From Limnohabitans curvus (GTDB lineage Bacteria > Pseudomonadota > Gammaproteobacteria > Burkholderiales > Burkholderiaceae_C): 64,000 nucleotides of DNA. The DNA is taken from assembly GCF_003063475.1 (NCBI RefSeq), contig NZ_NESP01000001.1:1984001-2048000 (forward strand), in the 5' to 3' direction. The notes under the pieces were generated by a model. That model did no database searches, was not told the origin of the DNA, and worked only from the letters and a program-made list of their open reading frames with translations. Shown piece by piece: positions 8,861 to 17,535 of the stretch. A program made the translations under genes and the position numbers. Numbering within the stretch: position 1 is the first letter of the stretch; each line of letters opens with the position of its first letter.

Positions 8861-9643
8861 TCAATGCATCACGGAGCCACCATCAACCACCACGACCTGA
8901 CCGGTCACGAAGTCGCTGGCGGGACTGGCCAAGTACAGCAAGGTGCCGCACAGGTCTTCGGGTGTCACCTCACGTTTGATGGCGCGGCTGGCAATGTTGT
9001 TGGCACTCACCGCGCCTTGCCAAGCCGGGTTGGCCACCGTGTTTTCACTGGCGGTCAGGCCGGGGGCCAGCGTGTTGACCCGGATGCCTGCATCGCCCAA
9101 CTCACGCGCCATGCTGCGGGTCATGGCCACCACCGCGCCCTTGGAGCTGACGTAGTGCAACAACATCGGCGCGCCCTTGAAGACAGTGCCTGAGGCGATG
9201 TTGATGATCTTGCCGTAGCCCTGCGCACGCATGGCGGGCAGCACAGCCTTGCTGCACTCGAAGGGGCCTCGAACGTTGACGGCCATCACCTTGTCCCACT
9301 CAGCGCTGTCGATTTGATCCATCGGTTTGAGTGCCAGGTTGGTGAAAATGCCGGCGTTGTTGACCAGGATGTCGATACGCCCAAACGCACGCATGGCCGC
9401 TTCGGCCATGGCGCGGGCAGACTCCGATGACGTCACATCCACCCGCACATCCAAGGCTTGCCCGCCAGCGGCCTGGATGGCCTCGACCGTGGCCTGGCTA
9501 GGCACAACGTCGGCACAAACCACAGCCGCACCCGCAGCAGACAGGGCTTGGGCATAGCGCGCCCCAATCCCCTGGGCAGCGCCCGTAACGATGGCAACAC
9601 GGTTGGCCAGCGCATTGGCACGTTGATTCAAAGGCTCAGTCAT
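8861..9643 (-). CDS. Short-chain dehydrogenase/reductase (SDR)
   Basis: 260 residues from MTEPLNQRAN; this start has an AAGGAA eight bases upstream, while the longer frame to 9679 would overlap the previous gene. Classical SDR features: TGAAQGIG cofactor loop near residue 21, NNAG near 96, catalytic Ser in INIASG, YxxxK as YVSSK near 162, then PG motif in APGLTAS. Likely an NAD-linked alcohol dehydrogenase. It lies between the di-iron hydroxylase and the aldehyde dehydrogenase, fitting the middle step alcohol to aldehyde. Confidence 0.92.
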   Translation of the reverse strand: MTEPLNQRANALANRVAIVTGAAQGIGARYAQALSAAGAAVVCADVVPSQATVEAIQAAGGQALDVRVDVTSSESARAMAEAAMRAFGRIDILVNNAGIFTNLALKPMDQIDSAEWDKVMAVNVRGPFECSKAVLPAMRAQGYGKIINIASGTVFKGAPMLLHYVSSKGAVVAMTRSMARELGDAGIRVNTLAPGLTASENTVANPAWQGAVSANNIASRAIKREVTPEDLCGTLLYLASPASDFVTGQVVVVDGGSVMH

Positions 9644-9653
9644 CTCGGGTTCC

Positions 9654-10427
9654 TTATTGGTGTGAGCTACTGCGCTCAAGCTGCTGTGCAGCCAATGTGC
9701 GCTTGTCTTCTTCCTTGCGCTGTGCGTCCGACATGCCGTTGAACAGCGTTGCGATCACGCCACTTTTCAAATCGCTGGTGCCAAACAGCGCATCGCAAAT
9801 TGGGAAGGTGAGGTTGAAATTTCGGGTGTGCATGAAATCCGGGTTGTGGTGCAGAACATGCATGCGCCTGACGGTGTTGACCAGGGGCAAACGGTCCAGC
9901 AACGGATGCTCGAGATGCGACAGGGTGTGCAAGCCTTCGTACATGAGAAAGTAGCCAGCCATGCTGATCATCGCGATGTAACCGGCGTTAACCGACCAAA
10001 GTGCAGCCAGCACAAGCGCCAAGGGCAATGCAGCGAAGACGAACAAAACAGGCGCAAAAGGCGGGAACAGCAAAGCACGCCAATCGCGCTGGCCGTGGTA
10101 ATCCAGGGTCTTGTGCGAGAAGAACTGGTGGTGGGTCCCCACATGCCGCTTGTAAGCTGACTTCAGAATGCTCTTGGGGCTGTGCAGCAAATAGCGATGC
10201 GCTGCCCACTCGGCCCAATTGCCGAACAGGAACATGGGCATCATCACAAACACCCACTCTTGCCAGCGCGTTGACGCCAGTTGGCTGGCACAGTACACGA
10301 TGGCCCCCACCGTGAAACACAAGGTAAATGCCAAATGCATTTCACCGCGGTACCAGCCCGGCGTGTTCTCACGGTATTCCTCTCGGAACGCGTGGGAACG
10401 GGCAACAATTTCCTGCTCTCGGTTCAT
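9654..10427 (-). CDS. Membrane di-iron hydroxylase, fatty acid hydroxylase/sterol desaturase superfamily
   Basis: 257 residues from MNREQEIVAR with AGGAG upstream. Hydrophobic segments (about 33-52, 60-75, 128-165) alternate with the His clusters of this superfamily: HRYLLH, HVGTHHQFFSH, HTLSHLEH and HVLHH, which would bind two irons at the membrane. Members hydroxylate or desaturate alkyl groups with oxygen. No dedicated ferredoxin or reductase gene is next to it. Placed after the importer genes and before SDR and ALDH, it may start oxidation of an alkyl or methyl group of the imported compound. Confidence 0.85.
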   Translation of the reverse strand: MNREQEIVARSHAFREEYRENTPGWYRGEMHLAFTLCFTVGAIVYCASQLASTRWQEWVFVMMPMFLFGNWAEWAAHRYLLHSPKSILKSAYKRHVGTHHQFFSHKTLDYHGQRDWRALLFPPFAPVLFVFAALPLALVLAALWSVNAGYIAMISMAGYFLMYEGLHTLSHLEHPLLDRLPLVNTVRRMHVLHHNPDFMHTRNFNLTFPICDALFGTSDLKSGVIATLFNGMSDAQRKEEDKRTLAAQQLERSSSHQ

Positions 10428-10443
10428 GACAAAACTCCTGTAT

Positions 10444-11148
10444 TTAAAGTCCAAGAAACTTGGCAGCAAAGGTGGGATCAGCCAGCAATTGCTCGCGGCT
10501 GCCTTCCAGCACGGTGTGGCCGTTTTCGATCACATAGGCACGCTCGACGAAGTCCAGCGCACGGTGGGTGTTTTGCTCCACCAAAATCATGGTCACGCCT
10601 TCGGCAGCGATGCTGTGAAGTGCTGACAAAATCTCATCAATGAGCTTGGGGGCCACGCCAATGAAGGGCTCGTCCAGCAGCAACAGACGCGGGCGAGACA
10701 TCAGTGCGCGACCTATCGCCACCATCTGCTGCTGGCCTCCACTGAGCTCACCGGCGTTTTGTGTGGCCTTCTCGCGCAGGATCGGAAACAGCTGGTAGAC
10801 CCGCGCCAACGAAGCCGCCCTATCCTTGCGATTGGCCGCGGCATACACCCCCATCTCGAGGTTCTCCAGCACGCTCATCGCGGCAAACAAGCGGCGACCC
10901 TCGGGCACCAGTGCAATCCCCCCCGCCACAGTTTGTGCGGTTGATGGACGCTCCAGCACCTGCCCGTCGTAGGTGATGGTGCCGCTGGCCCGGGGGTACA
11001 GGCCCACAATGGCGCCCATGGTGGTGGATTTACCTGCGCCGTTAGCACCCAGCAGCCCCACTTTCTCACCGCGCCTCACATCCAGAGACACATCCCACAG
11101 CGCCGTGAGCGGCCCGTGGTTCACACGCAAGTTCTTTAAGCTCAGCAT
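10444..11148 (-). CDS. Branched-chain-type ABC importer ATPase (LivF-like)
   Basis: 234 residues with Walker A GANGAGKST (about 34-42), Q-loop region, signature LSGGQQQMV (about 135), Walker B RLLLLDEP (about 153) and switch His in ILVEQN nearby. LivF-type ATPases of the HAAT family work with a LivG ATPase and LivH/LivM permeases. Its start overlaps the end of the permease-ATPase fusion gene by 7 bases. Together with genes to 15007 it forms a full importer, here in a catabolic operon and thus likely for an aromatic or other organic acid rather than leucine. Confidence 0.92.
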   Translation of the reverse strand: MLSLKNLRVNHGPLTALWDVSLDVRRGEKVGLLGANGAGKSTTMGAIVGLYPRASGTITYDGQVLERPSTAQTVAGGIALVPEGRRLFAAMSVLENLEMGVYAAANRKDRAASLARVYQLFPILREKATQNAGELSGGQQQMVAIGRALMSRPRLLLLDEPFIGVAPKLIDEILSALHSIAAEGVTMILVEQNTHRALDFVERAYVIENGHTVLEGSREQLLADPTFAAKFLGL

Positions 11149-12932
11149 GTGTGTTCTCCTGCCTTAGCCTTAGGGGCAGCTGAGCCCAGGTAGGTGCTGA
11201 GCACACGCTCGTTGCGCACCACCTCGGCCAGCGGACCGTCCGCAATCAAGGTGCCTTCCTCCAGCGCGATCACACGATCTACCACCTTCTCCAGCGCTGA
11301 GAAAATATGCTCAACCCAGATCACGGTCATGCCGTAGCGGTCACGCACATGGCGGATGTGGTCGACAAAACGTTGCACCTCTGCAGGCGTGAGTCCTGAG
11401 GCCACCTCATCGACCAACAGCAGGCGGGGCTTGCAGGCAAGCGCACGTGCAAATTCCAGAGCCTTTTTCTCCTGCACCGATAAACCGTCGGCACGTTCAC
11501 GCAGACGATGCCCCAGCTCGGCGTACTCGATGAAGACACGGGCCTCTCGCATCGCATCGCGTGGGGACAGCGGCTGCTCATTGAACATCAGCGGAATGGC
11601 GATGTTCTCTTGCACCGTGAGGTCGCCAAAGGGACGCGGGATCTGGTACGTGCGACCCACACCCAGACGGGCGATTTGGTCACGGCTGCAACCTTTGAGG
11701 TCTTGCCCTGCAAACAACACGCGGCCTGCGGTAGGGGTGTAAACCCGCGAGATGCAGTTAAACAAGGTTGTCTTGCCCGAGCCATTGGGGCCGATCAAGC
11801 CAACGATTTCGCCTGACTGAATCTGCAAGCTCACATCTTTGACCGCCACGTTGCCGCCAAACTGCATGCGCACGTTCTCGAGCTGGATGAGCGGCGTGCT
11901 TCCTACCGCAGCGTAGCGTGGCAGTGGCAGCTCCTTCGATGCGGCAGAAGTCTGCGCTACCGTGGCGGTCTCACCCATGTACTCATGGTGCTCACGCGCC
12001 AGAGCGCGCAACAGCGGCACCTTCTTGACCCAACGCGCGCGCAGAAAACCGCCGGGCATGAAGCGTCCGATGAGCAGCACAATCAGCCCATACAGCGTGG
12101 CTTGGAAACCCTTGACGTTGACCAGCAACCACTGCTGCAAGGTTGCGAGCACCAGCACGCCAACCACTGGACCCCAGCGCAAGCCCGAACCTGCGAAGAG
12201 CACCATCGCCACCGGCACCAGCGCCACGTTCAGACCAAACACCGTGGCTGGGTCGATGTAGCTCATCTGCCAGGCTTGCACTGCACCTGCTACTGCGCCA
12301 AAAGCGGCACTCAGCACCAACACACGTCGCTTGATAGGTGCGATGCGCACACCCACGGTCTCGGCCACTTGCTCGTCGTTACGGATGCTCTTGAGGGCAT
12401 ACCCAAAACGTGAGGCGTTGATGCGCAAGGTGACCATGAACGTCAGCACGCACACACCCAACGCAATCAGGTAAGCCGGCTGCAGCACCTGCGCCACTGG
12501 CAGCACGATGCCATCGGCTCCGTTGGTGATCGGAGTCAGGTTGTAAGCCAGCACCTCCATGAGTGGCAGCAGAGCCAATGTGGCGAAGGCGAAATAGTCA
12601 CCCTGTAATCTGAAAAGCGGCACCGAAATCACCAGCGCAGCCAAGGCCGTGACCACAACCGCAAAGCCGATGGCCACCCACAGCGGCCAATTGCCCACAA
12701 GCAAGATGGCAAAGGCATAAGCCCCAATACCGTAAAAGCAGTAGTGCCCCAGGTTCACGTAGCCCATCTCACCAGCGACCCAGTCCCAGCTTTGACCCAA
12801 AATGTAGGCAATCAACACCGTGAACCCGATGGTGGTCAGGTAAGCATTGCCCAGGAATGGCAAGCTGGCCAGTGCTGCCACACCGAAGGTGCCCAGTGCC
12901 CAGCCAGTCACTGCGTTCAAGCTCTTGCTCAT
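11142..12932 (-). CDS. Permease-ATPase fusion of a branched-chain-type ABC importer (LivM-LivG)
   Basis: 596 residues from MSKSLNAVTGW, chosen because this ATG overlaps the LivH stop (ATGA). Residues about 1-310 are a LivM-type permease with many membrane segments (WVAGEMGYVNLGHYCFYGIG is the family block); residues about 345-590 are a LivG-type ATPase with Walker A GPNGSGKTT, signature LSVQEKKAL (degenerate) and Walker B RLLLVDE. LivM and LivG are usually separate proteins; this fused form is known in parts of the family. With LivF it provides the two different ATPase halves. Confidence 0.92.
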   Translation of the reverse strand: MSKSLNAVTGWALGTFGVAALASLPFLGNAYLTTIGFTVLIAYILGQSWDWVAGEMGYVNLGHYCFYGIGAYAFAILLVGNWPLWVAIGFAVVVTALAALVISVPLFRLQGDYFAFATLALLPLMEVLAYNLTPITNGADGIVLPVAQVLQPAYLIALGVCVLTFMVTLRINASRFGYALKSIRNDEQVAETVGVRIAPIKRRVLVLSAAFGAVAGAVQAWQMSYIDPATVFGLNVALVPVAMVLFAGSGLRWGPVVGVLVLATLQQWLLVNVKGFQATLYGLIVLLIGRFMPGGFLRARWVKKVPLLRALAREHHEYMGETATVAQTSAASKELPLPRYAAVGSTPLIQLENVRMQFGGNVAVKDVSLQIQSGEIVGLIGPNGSGKTTLFNCISRVYTPTAGRVLFAGQDLKGCSRDQIARLGVGRTYQIPRPFGDLTVQENIAIPLMFNEQPLSPRDAMREARVFIEYAELGHRLRERADGLSVQEKKALEFARALACKPRLLLVDEVASGLTPAEVQRFVDHIRHVRDRYGMTVIWVEHIFSALEKVVDRVIALEEGTLIADGPLAEVVRNERVLSTYLGSAAPKAKAGEHTC

Positions 12933-13795
12933 GTCTTCGCTCCCACACCTTTGGGGTAAGCCACCAAAATCAGCAGCATCAGGATGACGCTCAATGCTGG
13001 TGCCCATTCAGGCTTCCAGTAAAGCCCTGTTAAGCCTTCGGCGACACCTAAGAAGATGCCGGCCAGCAAGGCACCGGGCAAGTTCCCGACGCCACCCACC
13101 ACAATGATGGTGAAAGCTTTAACCGTCAGTCCAAAGCCCATGTAGGGATCCACCGGAAACGACAGCACATACAGCACCGCAGCGATGGCCACCGTGGCTG
13201 AACCGAAGGCGAAGGTCAAGGCCTTCAGGCGGGTGCTCTGCACACCGCAAATCTCGGCGCCCACAGGTTCTTGGGTGACCGCACGCACCGCTCGACCGAA
13301 CCACGTGCGCTTGAGGATCACATGCATCATTGCGGTCAGCAAGGCAATGCCCAAAAGAATCAGCAACTGCGTGGTGGAGACCACGATGTCACCAAACTCC
13401 AGGGCCTCGAGCCGCACAGGGATGTTGCGCTGCGTAGCCCCAGCGGCCATCGCCGTCAAATCTGACAGGATCATCAGCGTGCCCACCGTGACCAGCACCG
13501 TACCCACCGTGGCCTCAAAGTGGCTACGCCGAGTTAAGGGGCGCAGCAACACATGGTAGTAAGCGTAGGCGCAGGCGAACATCAGTGGCGCGAGGAGTGC
13601 TGCGATCAGCAGTGGGTGCAACTGCCAGCTGGCAAAGACCAGACTGGCAAGCACGCCGCTGACAGCCAGCAGGGTGCCGTGCGCAAAGTTAAGAATGCGC
13701 ACGACACCGTAGATCAGCGACAGCCCGAACGCGACCAGCGCGTACAGACCGCCGAGCAAGATCCCGCCGATCAGGACTTGGAGCAGGACTTCCAT
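12929..13795 (-). CDS. Branched-chain-type ABC importer permease (LivH-like)
   Basis: 288 residues, strongly hydrophobic with about eight membrane segments. Family hallmarks: GGLYALVAFGLSLIYGVVRI near residues 15-34, NFAHGTLLAVSG after it, and FTIIVVGGVGNLPGALLAGI near 226-245, the coupling loop for the ATPases. Pairs with the LivM part of the neighbouring fusion protein. Lies 12 bases after the binding-protein gene end and overlaps the fusion gene start, so all are probably one transcript. Confidence 0.93.
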   Translation of the reverse strand: MEVLLQVLIGGILLGGLYALVAFGLSLIYGVVRILNFAHGTLLAVSGVLASLVFASWQLHPLLIAALLAPLMFACAYAYYHVLLRPLTRRSHFEATVGTVLVTVGTLMILSDLTAMAAGATQRNIPVRLEALEFGDIVVSTTQLLILLGIALLTAMMHVILKRTWFGRAVRAVTQEPVGAEICGVQSTRLKALTFAFGSATVAIAAVLYVLSFPVDPYMGFGLTVKAFTIIVVGGVGNLPGALLAGIFLGVAEGLTGLYWKPEWAPALSVILMLLILVAYPKGVGAKT

Positions 13796-13807
13796 TGTGA
13801 TGCTCGC

Positions 13808-15007
13808 TTACTGCCAGCTTGGCGAAGGCCAGACCAGCTTGCCCGTCGCAGCCTCGGGCGGCCACACCACATTGACCTTGCCACCGTTCATCTGCACGGT
13901 GAAAGCGCCGGTGTTGGGGAAGCCGCGCTCGTCGAAACTCACATCACCCGCGGGAGACTTGATGGTGGACTTGAAGAGCGCTTCTTTGACCTTCTCACGG
14001 TCAACCACGCCGGCTTTCTCAATGCCCTGGATCATGGCCAGGTAAGAGGTGAGTCGGCCTAAGGTCCAGATGTAGTCAAACATCGACACATCGGAGCGCT
14101 TCATCACCGTCTCCACCAGATCGCTGTAAGCGCCTTTGATGCCGGGGTACCAGCTCAACTCGCCGGTCATGCCCTCGATGTCTTTGCCAACCTGTCGGCT
14201 CAGAGCACCGGTCAACATGGTGTGGTGCACATCCATGGCGCGCACCTTGAGCTGGCGCATTTGCTGCACCAAAGGCACCGAGGCGTTGTCAAACGAGCTC
14301 ACATAAATGATGTCAGCCTTGGCCGCTCGTACCTTGGCGATCAATGCGGTGAAGTCCTTGAGCTCGGCAGAGAACGTCTCGTTGCCCAGCACCTTCAAGC
14401 CCTGCTCTTCGGCCTTCTTGCTCCAAGTTGCCGTAATGCCTTTCATCACCGGGTTGTCGTGGGTGATGAAGAAGATCGTCTGCGGCTTGGGGCTGACGGT
14501 GGTCAACATCTCGAAATAACGTGTCGACCAATTGGGCACCACTGGAAACGGTGTGCCCCATATGTACTTCAGGCCGCGGTCGTAAACCGAGGGTGTGGCC
14601 ACGTTGGCCATCACCATGGGAATCTTGTGCTTGTCAGCCACAGGCGGCACCGGGCCGCCCAGCGACGACCAGTCGGGGCCAACAAAGAAGTCCACCTTGT
14701 CCACGGTAGCCATCTTCTCGAACAGTGCCACGGCTGTGGCCGGCACGCTCTGGTCGTCATAGATGACAAATTTGAGTGGCAGCTTTTTGTTGCACGCCTT
14801 CACGGCGATGCCACCAGACTTGTTCACTTCTTCAGCGAACACCTCGGTCATCTTGCGCCAGCGGTCGGCCAGTGTGGAGAAAGGGCCGGTCTCGGAAATG
14901 GTGGTTCCAAAGACGATAGGCTCTGTGCATGAACCTTGTGCGGCATGCGCAGGCAGGTAAGTTGCCAGCGCCGCAGCGCCCATCATCAGGTGACTGAGTG
15001 TCTTCAT
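13808..15007 (-). CDS. Periplasmic substrate-binding protein of the ABC importer (LivK/HAAT type)
   Basis: 399 residues from MKTLSHLMMG with GAGGAGA upstream. A signal peptide (about residues 1-22, ending THLPAHA-like AHAAQG) precedes a type I periplasmic binding fold: IVFGTTISETGPFSTL, then IYDDQS and FFVGPDWSSLGGPVPPVAD. It would deliver the ligand to the LivH/LivMG/LivF complex. Being sandwiched between ubiX and the permease genes, its ligand is probably the aromatic or unsaturated compound handled by this operon. Not a canonical leucine-binding protein. Confidence 0.9.
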   Translation of the reverse strand: MKTLSHLMMGAAALATYLPAHAAQGSCTEPIVFGTTISETGPFSTLADRWRKMTEVFAEEVNKSGGIAVKACNKKLPLKFVIYDDQSVPATAVALFEKMATVDKVDFFVGPDWSSLGGPVPPVADKHKIPMVMANVATPSVYDRGLKYIWGTPFPVVPNWSTRYFEMLTTVSPKPQTIFFITHDNPVMKGITATWSKKAEEQGLKVLGNETFSAELKDFTALIAKVRAAKADIIYVSSFDNASVPLVQQMRQLKVRAMDVHHTMLTGALSRQVGKDIEGMTGELSWYPGIKGAYSDLVETVMKRSDVSMFDYIWTLGRLTSYLAMIQGIEKAGVVDREKVKEALFKSTIKSPAGDVSFDERGFPNTGAFTVQMNGGKVNVVWPPEAATGKLVWPSPSWQ

Positions 15008-15078
15008 TGCTTGTCTCCTCGTTGTTAAATCGGTGGGGGATCTCATGGGTCAGAAATCAGGCTTCGATCAGCGTGGCG

Positions 15079-15675
15079 TCACGGCGTTGAGCCGTTGAGG
15101 CCCTGCCAGCGTTGCACCAAGTCGCGGTGGTCGATGTCAAAGAGGTCGAGCACGCGGCCTACGGTGTGGTTGACGATGTCGTCCAGCGAAGTCGGGCGGG
15201 TGTAGAAGGCGGGCACTGGCGGGCACACAATGCCGCCCATCTCGGTCACCGCAGTCATGTTGCGCAGGTGCGCCAAGTTAAGCGGTGTCTCGCGGGCCAG
15301 CAGCACCAGGCGGCGGTGCTCCTTGAGCGCCACATCGGCTGCGCGGCTGATGAGGTTATCGGCCAGACCATGGGCGATCTCTGCGAGCGTCTTCATCGAG
15401 CACGGGGCGATCACCATCCCAGCGGTCCGAAACGAGCCACTGGAGACTGCGGCACCAATGTCCTTAACGCTGTGCACCACATCAGCCAGGGCTTCGATGT
15501 CAGCGCGTTTGATGCCCAGCTCCTCAGAGGCCGTCAGCACACCTGAATTGGAAATGATCAGGTGGGTTTCCCACTCAGGCAAAACGCGCAGCTGTTCTAG
15601 CAAGCGCACACCATAGATGGCGCCGCTGGCACCCGTGATGGCCACGATCAAGCGCTTTTTCTGTGATGGGTTCAT
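15079..15675 (-). CDS. ubiX: UbiX-family flavin prenyltransferase
   Basis: 198 residues with the family's Rossmann-like opening VAITGASGAIYGVRLLEQL, SGSFRTAGMVIAPCSMKTLA at about 80-99, and RRLVLLARETPLNLAHLRNM at about 121-140. UbiX makes prenylated FMN from FMN and dimethylallyl phosphate; it is the cofactor used by UbiD decarboxylases. The gene overlaps the UbiD-type gene by four bases, a common pairing, and so is probably a dedicated cofactor supplier rather than the ubiquinone-pathway copy. Confidence 0.95.
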   Translation of the reverse strand: MNPSQKKRLIVAITGASGAIYGVRLLEQLRVLPEWETHLIISNSGVLTASEELGIKRADIEALADVVHSVKDIGAAVSSGSFRTAGMVIAPCSMKTLAEIAHGLADNLISRAADVALKEHRRLVLLARETPLNLAHLRNMTAVTEMGGIVCPPVPAFYTRPTSLDDIVNHTVGRVLDLFDIDHRDLVQRWQGLNGSTP

Positions 15676-17129
15676 GACTGCAAAGCTCCTGTTTGCCAGT
15701 TGATGCGCACACCCACACGCACCTCATTGGCAAGCTCGATCTCGGCCTCTCCAGGAATGCGCACCTTGGTAAACACATGCTCGTGGTAGACCACCGGACG
15801 GGTTGCGTCCAGCCCCATCTTTGCGCTGAGCCCTTGGAGGTGAGTTGGTGGGGCCTCGCCATCCGCAAAATGCTGACCCACCGTGGTGGACGGATCCAGC
15901 ACCGAGCCTTGCGCACCAGGGATCACCACCAAATCGCGGTCGGCTTGGAAGCGCGTAGCCACAGCCCACTCAACTTGCTGCGGCTCATGCACATCGACAT
16001 CGTCATCCACCACGATCACCTGCTTGATGTCGTAGTGCGCACCGAAGGCTGCGCAAATCACGTTCTTGGGCTGCCCCTCGTGGGCCTTGCGGATCTTGAC
16101 GAACAGGTGGTAGCGACCCACACCGCCGACCGACAAGTGCACGTCCAACACATTAGGGAAACTGCGCTGCAGGTGGGCCAGCAAGGTCGCCTCACGCGGG
16201 ATGGAACCAAGAAGCAGGTGCTCTTTTTCTGCGGGCACAATGGTGTGATAAATGGGTTGTTTGCGGTGCGTGATGGCATCGACCTCGATGACCTCGCGGC
16301 GCTCGCGTGCGCTGTAGTACTTGGGGAATTCACCGAACGGCCCTTCAAGCTCGCGTACCCCTGGGAGCAGCCTGCCTTCGATCACGATCTCGCTGTTGGC
16401 TGGCACATGCACGCCATTTGTTTGGCACTTCACCACGGGCAGCGGCGCGCCATGCAGCGCACCCGCAATCTCCAGCTCATCACAGTCGATGGGGGCAATC
16501 GCCTGCGAGGCCAGCAACGTTAGCGGGTCCACACCGATCACCACCGCCACCTCCAGCGCTTGCTGACGCGATTCGGCCTCTTTATAAAAAGCCAACAGGT
16601 GGCGGGGCAACATCAAGATGGCCATGTGCGTGCCCGAGTGCACTTGAATACGGTTGATCGAGACGTTCTGCACACCTGTGACTGGGTTGCGCGCAATCAC
16701 CAGCCCTGCGGTGATGTAAGGGCCGTTGTCGTGCTCGCTGTGGGTAGGTACAGGCAAGAGCTTGAGCACATCCGCGCCAAGGTGCACGACTTGCTGGCAA
16801 GGTGCTTGCGCAGCACTCACCTCTTGGCAGGGCAGTGGCTTTTCCGCGGCCTGTCGAAAGCGCGCCAATAAGCCTGTTTCAGACACGCCCAAGGCCTCTG
16901 CGATCCAACTGCGCTGCGACATGATTCCTGATACAACCGGCACAGTGCCACCACCCGCAGCGGGAAAGAAAGCAGCTTGTCGGCCATCCAACTTTTTGGC
17001 TATCGCAGCCAATCGATGCGTCAAGGGCACGCCCTCGCGTAGCACTGCAAGTCGACCGGTGGACTCCAGATGGGCCAGCCATTCGCGCAGGTCGCGGAAG
17101 GGGGCGGCAGTGGGGGTTTGCTTGTTCAT
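15672..17129 (-). CDS. UbiD-family prenylated-FMN-dependent decarboxylase
   Basis: 485 residues from MNKQTPTAAPF; upstream ATGs at 17150 and 17177 are possible. Family blocks: NVSINRIQVHSGTHMAIL near 170, ELEGPFGEFPKYYS near 270 with conserved Glu, and VIVVDDDVDVHEPQQVEWA near 380. UbiD enzymes reversibly remove or add CO2 on aromatic or alpha,beta-unsaturated acids. The co-operonic ubiX, importer and oxidative genes point to catabolism. The annotation as ubiquinone UbiD would be wrong by context. Just upstream lies a truncated Bug-receptor start, suggesting a deletion created this arrangement. Confidence 0.93.
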   Translation of the reverse strand: MNKQTPTAAPFRDLREWLAHLESTGRLAVLREGVPLTHRLAAIAKKLDGRQAAFFPAAGGGTVPVVSGIMSQRSWIAEALGVSETGLLARFRQAAEKPLPCQEVSAAQAPCQQVVHLGADVLKLLPVPTHSEHDNGPYITAGLVIARNPVTGVQNVSINRIQVHSGTHMAILMLPRHLLAFYKEAESRQQALEVAVVIGVDPLTLLASQAIAPIDCDELEIAGALHGAPLPVVKCQTNGVHVPANSEIVIEGRLLPGVRELEGPFGEFPKYYSARERREVIEVDAITHRKQPIYHTIVPAEKEHLLLGSIPREATLLAHLQRSFPNVLDVHLSVGGVGRYHLFVKIRKAHEGQPKNVICAAFGAHYDIKQVIVVDDDVDVHEPQQVEWAVATRFQADRDLVVIPGAQGSVLDPSTTVGQHFADGEAPPTHLQGLSAKMGLDATRPVVYHEHVFTKVRIPGEAEIELANEVRVGVRINWQTGALQS

Positions 17130-17155
17130 GGCATCAGGCTTTCTCAACATGAGAT

Positions 17156-17380
17156 CTACACCACCGGTTGCTTCCACAGTTTGCTCAACTGGTTGGCCGC
17201 AAGACGTCCCAAGGTGTCGTTAAATCCTCCCGGAGGATAGGGGACGACGATGCGTACCGGCTTACTTGGGAAAGCGGCTGACACAGCGGGACCCTGAGCC
17301 AGTGCATTGGACATTAACAGTATGCCTGCCAGTAGGACTATCCCGAGCCCCTGGGGGCTGGGCGAACTAAACCACTTCAT
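17156..17380 (-). pseudogene. Bug/TctC-type solute receptor, N-terminal remnant
   Basis: 74 codons: a signal peptide (GIVLLAGILLMSNALAQ) followed by the start of the Bug fold, FPSKPVRIVVPYPPGGFND, LGRLAANQLSKLWKQPVV, and a stop exactly where VIDNRPG would normally follow. Full-length members have about 325 residues (compare 49287-50276 and 56598-57575 in this window). It still has the first position after the promoter shared with the UbiD gene, so transcription may continue through it. It could be secreted as a short peptide, but a remnant is more likely. Confidence 0.85.
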
Positions 17381-17535
17381 CTTTTCTCCTCGTTGTCGTC
17401 TTACCCTCTTGAAGGGACAGACTGTTGTATCGAAGAAATTCTAAGAATCAATTTACATCATGTCCACTAATATATACTGATCGCATTAATCATAAATTCT
17501 GATGTTAAATTCACGCAAATAGTTCAAAAATTTCA
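17381..17535. promoter_or_regulatory. Divergent promoter region between the UbiD operon and lysR
   Basis: A 155-base AT-rich gap between two divergent starts, markedly more AT-rich than its surroundings (TAATATATACTGATCGCATT and nearby). LysR regulators typically bind between themselves and a divergent target operon, so this region likely carries the sites for both. I could not single out one convincing inverted repeat. Confidence 0.5.

Noticed and set aside
13808..15007. Leucine-binding protein of the amino acid importer
   Set aside because: General LivK fold only; the operon context (UbiD, UbiX, hydroxylase) argues for an aromatic or unsaturated ligand.
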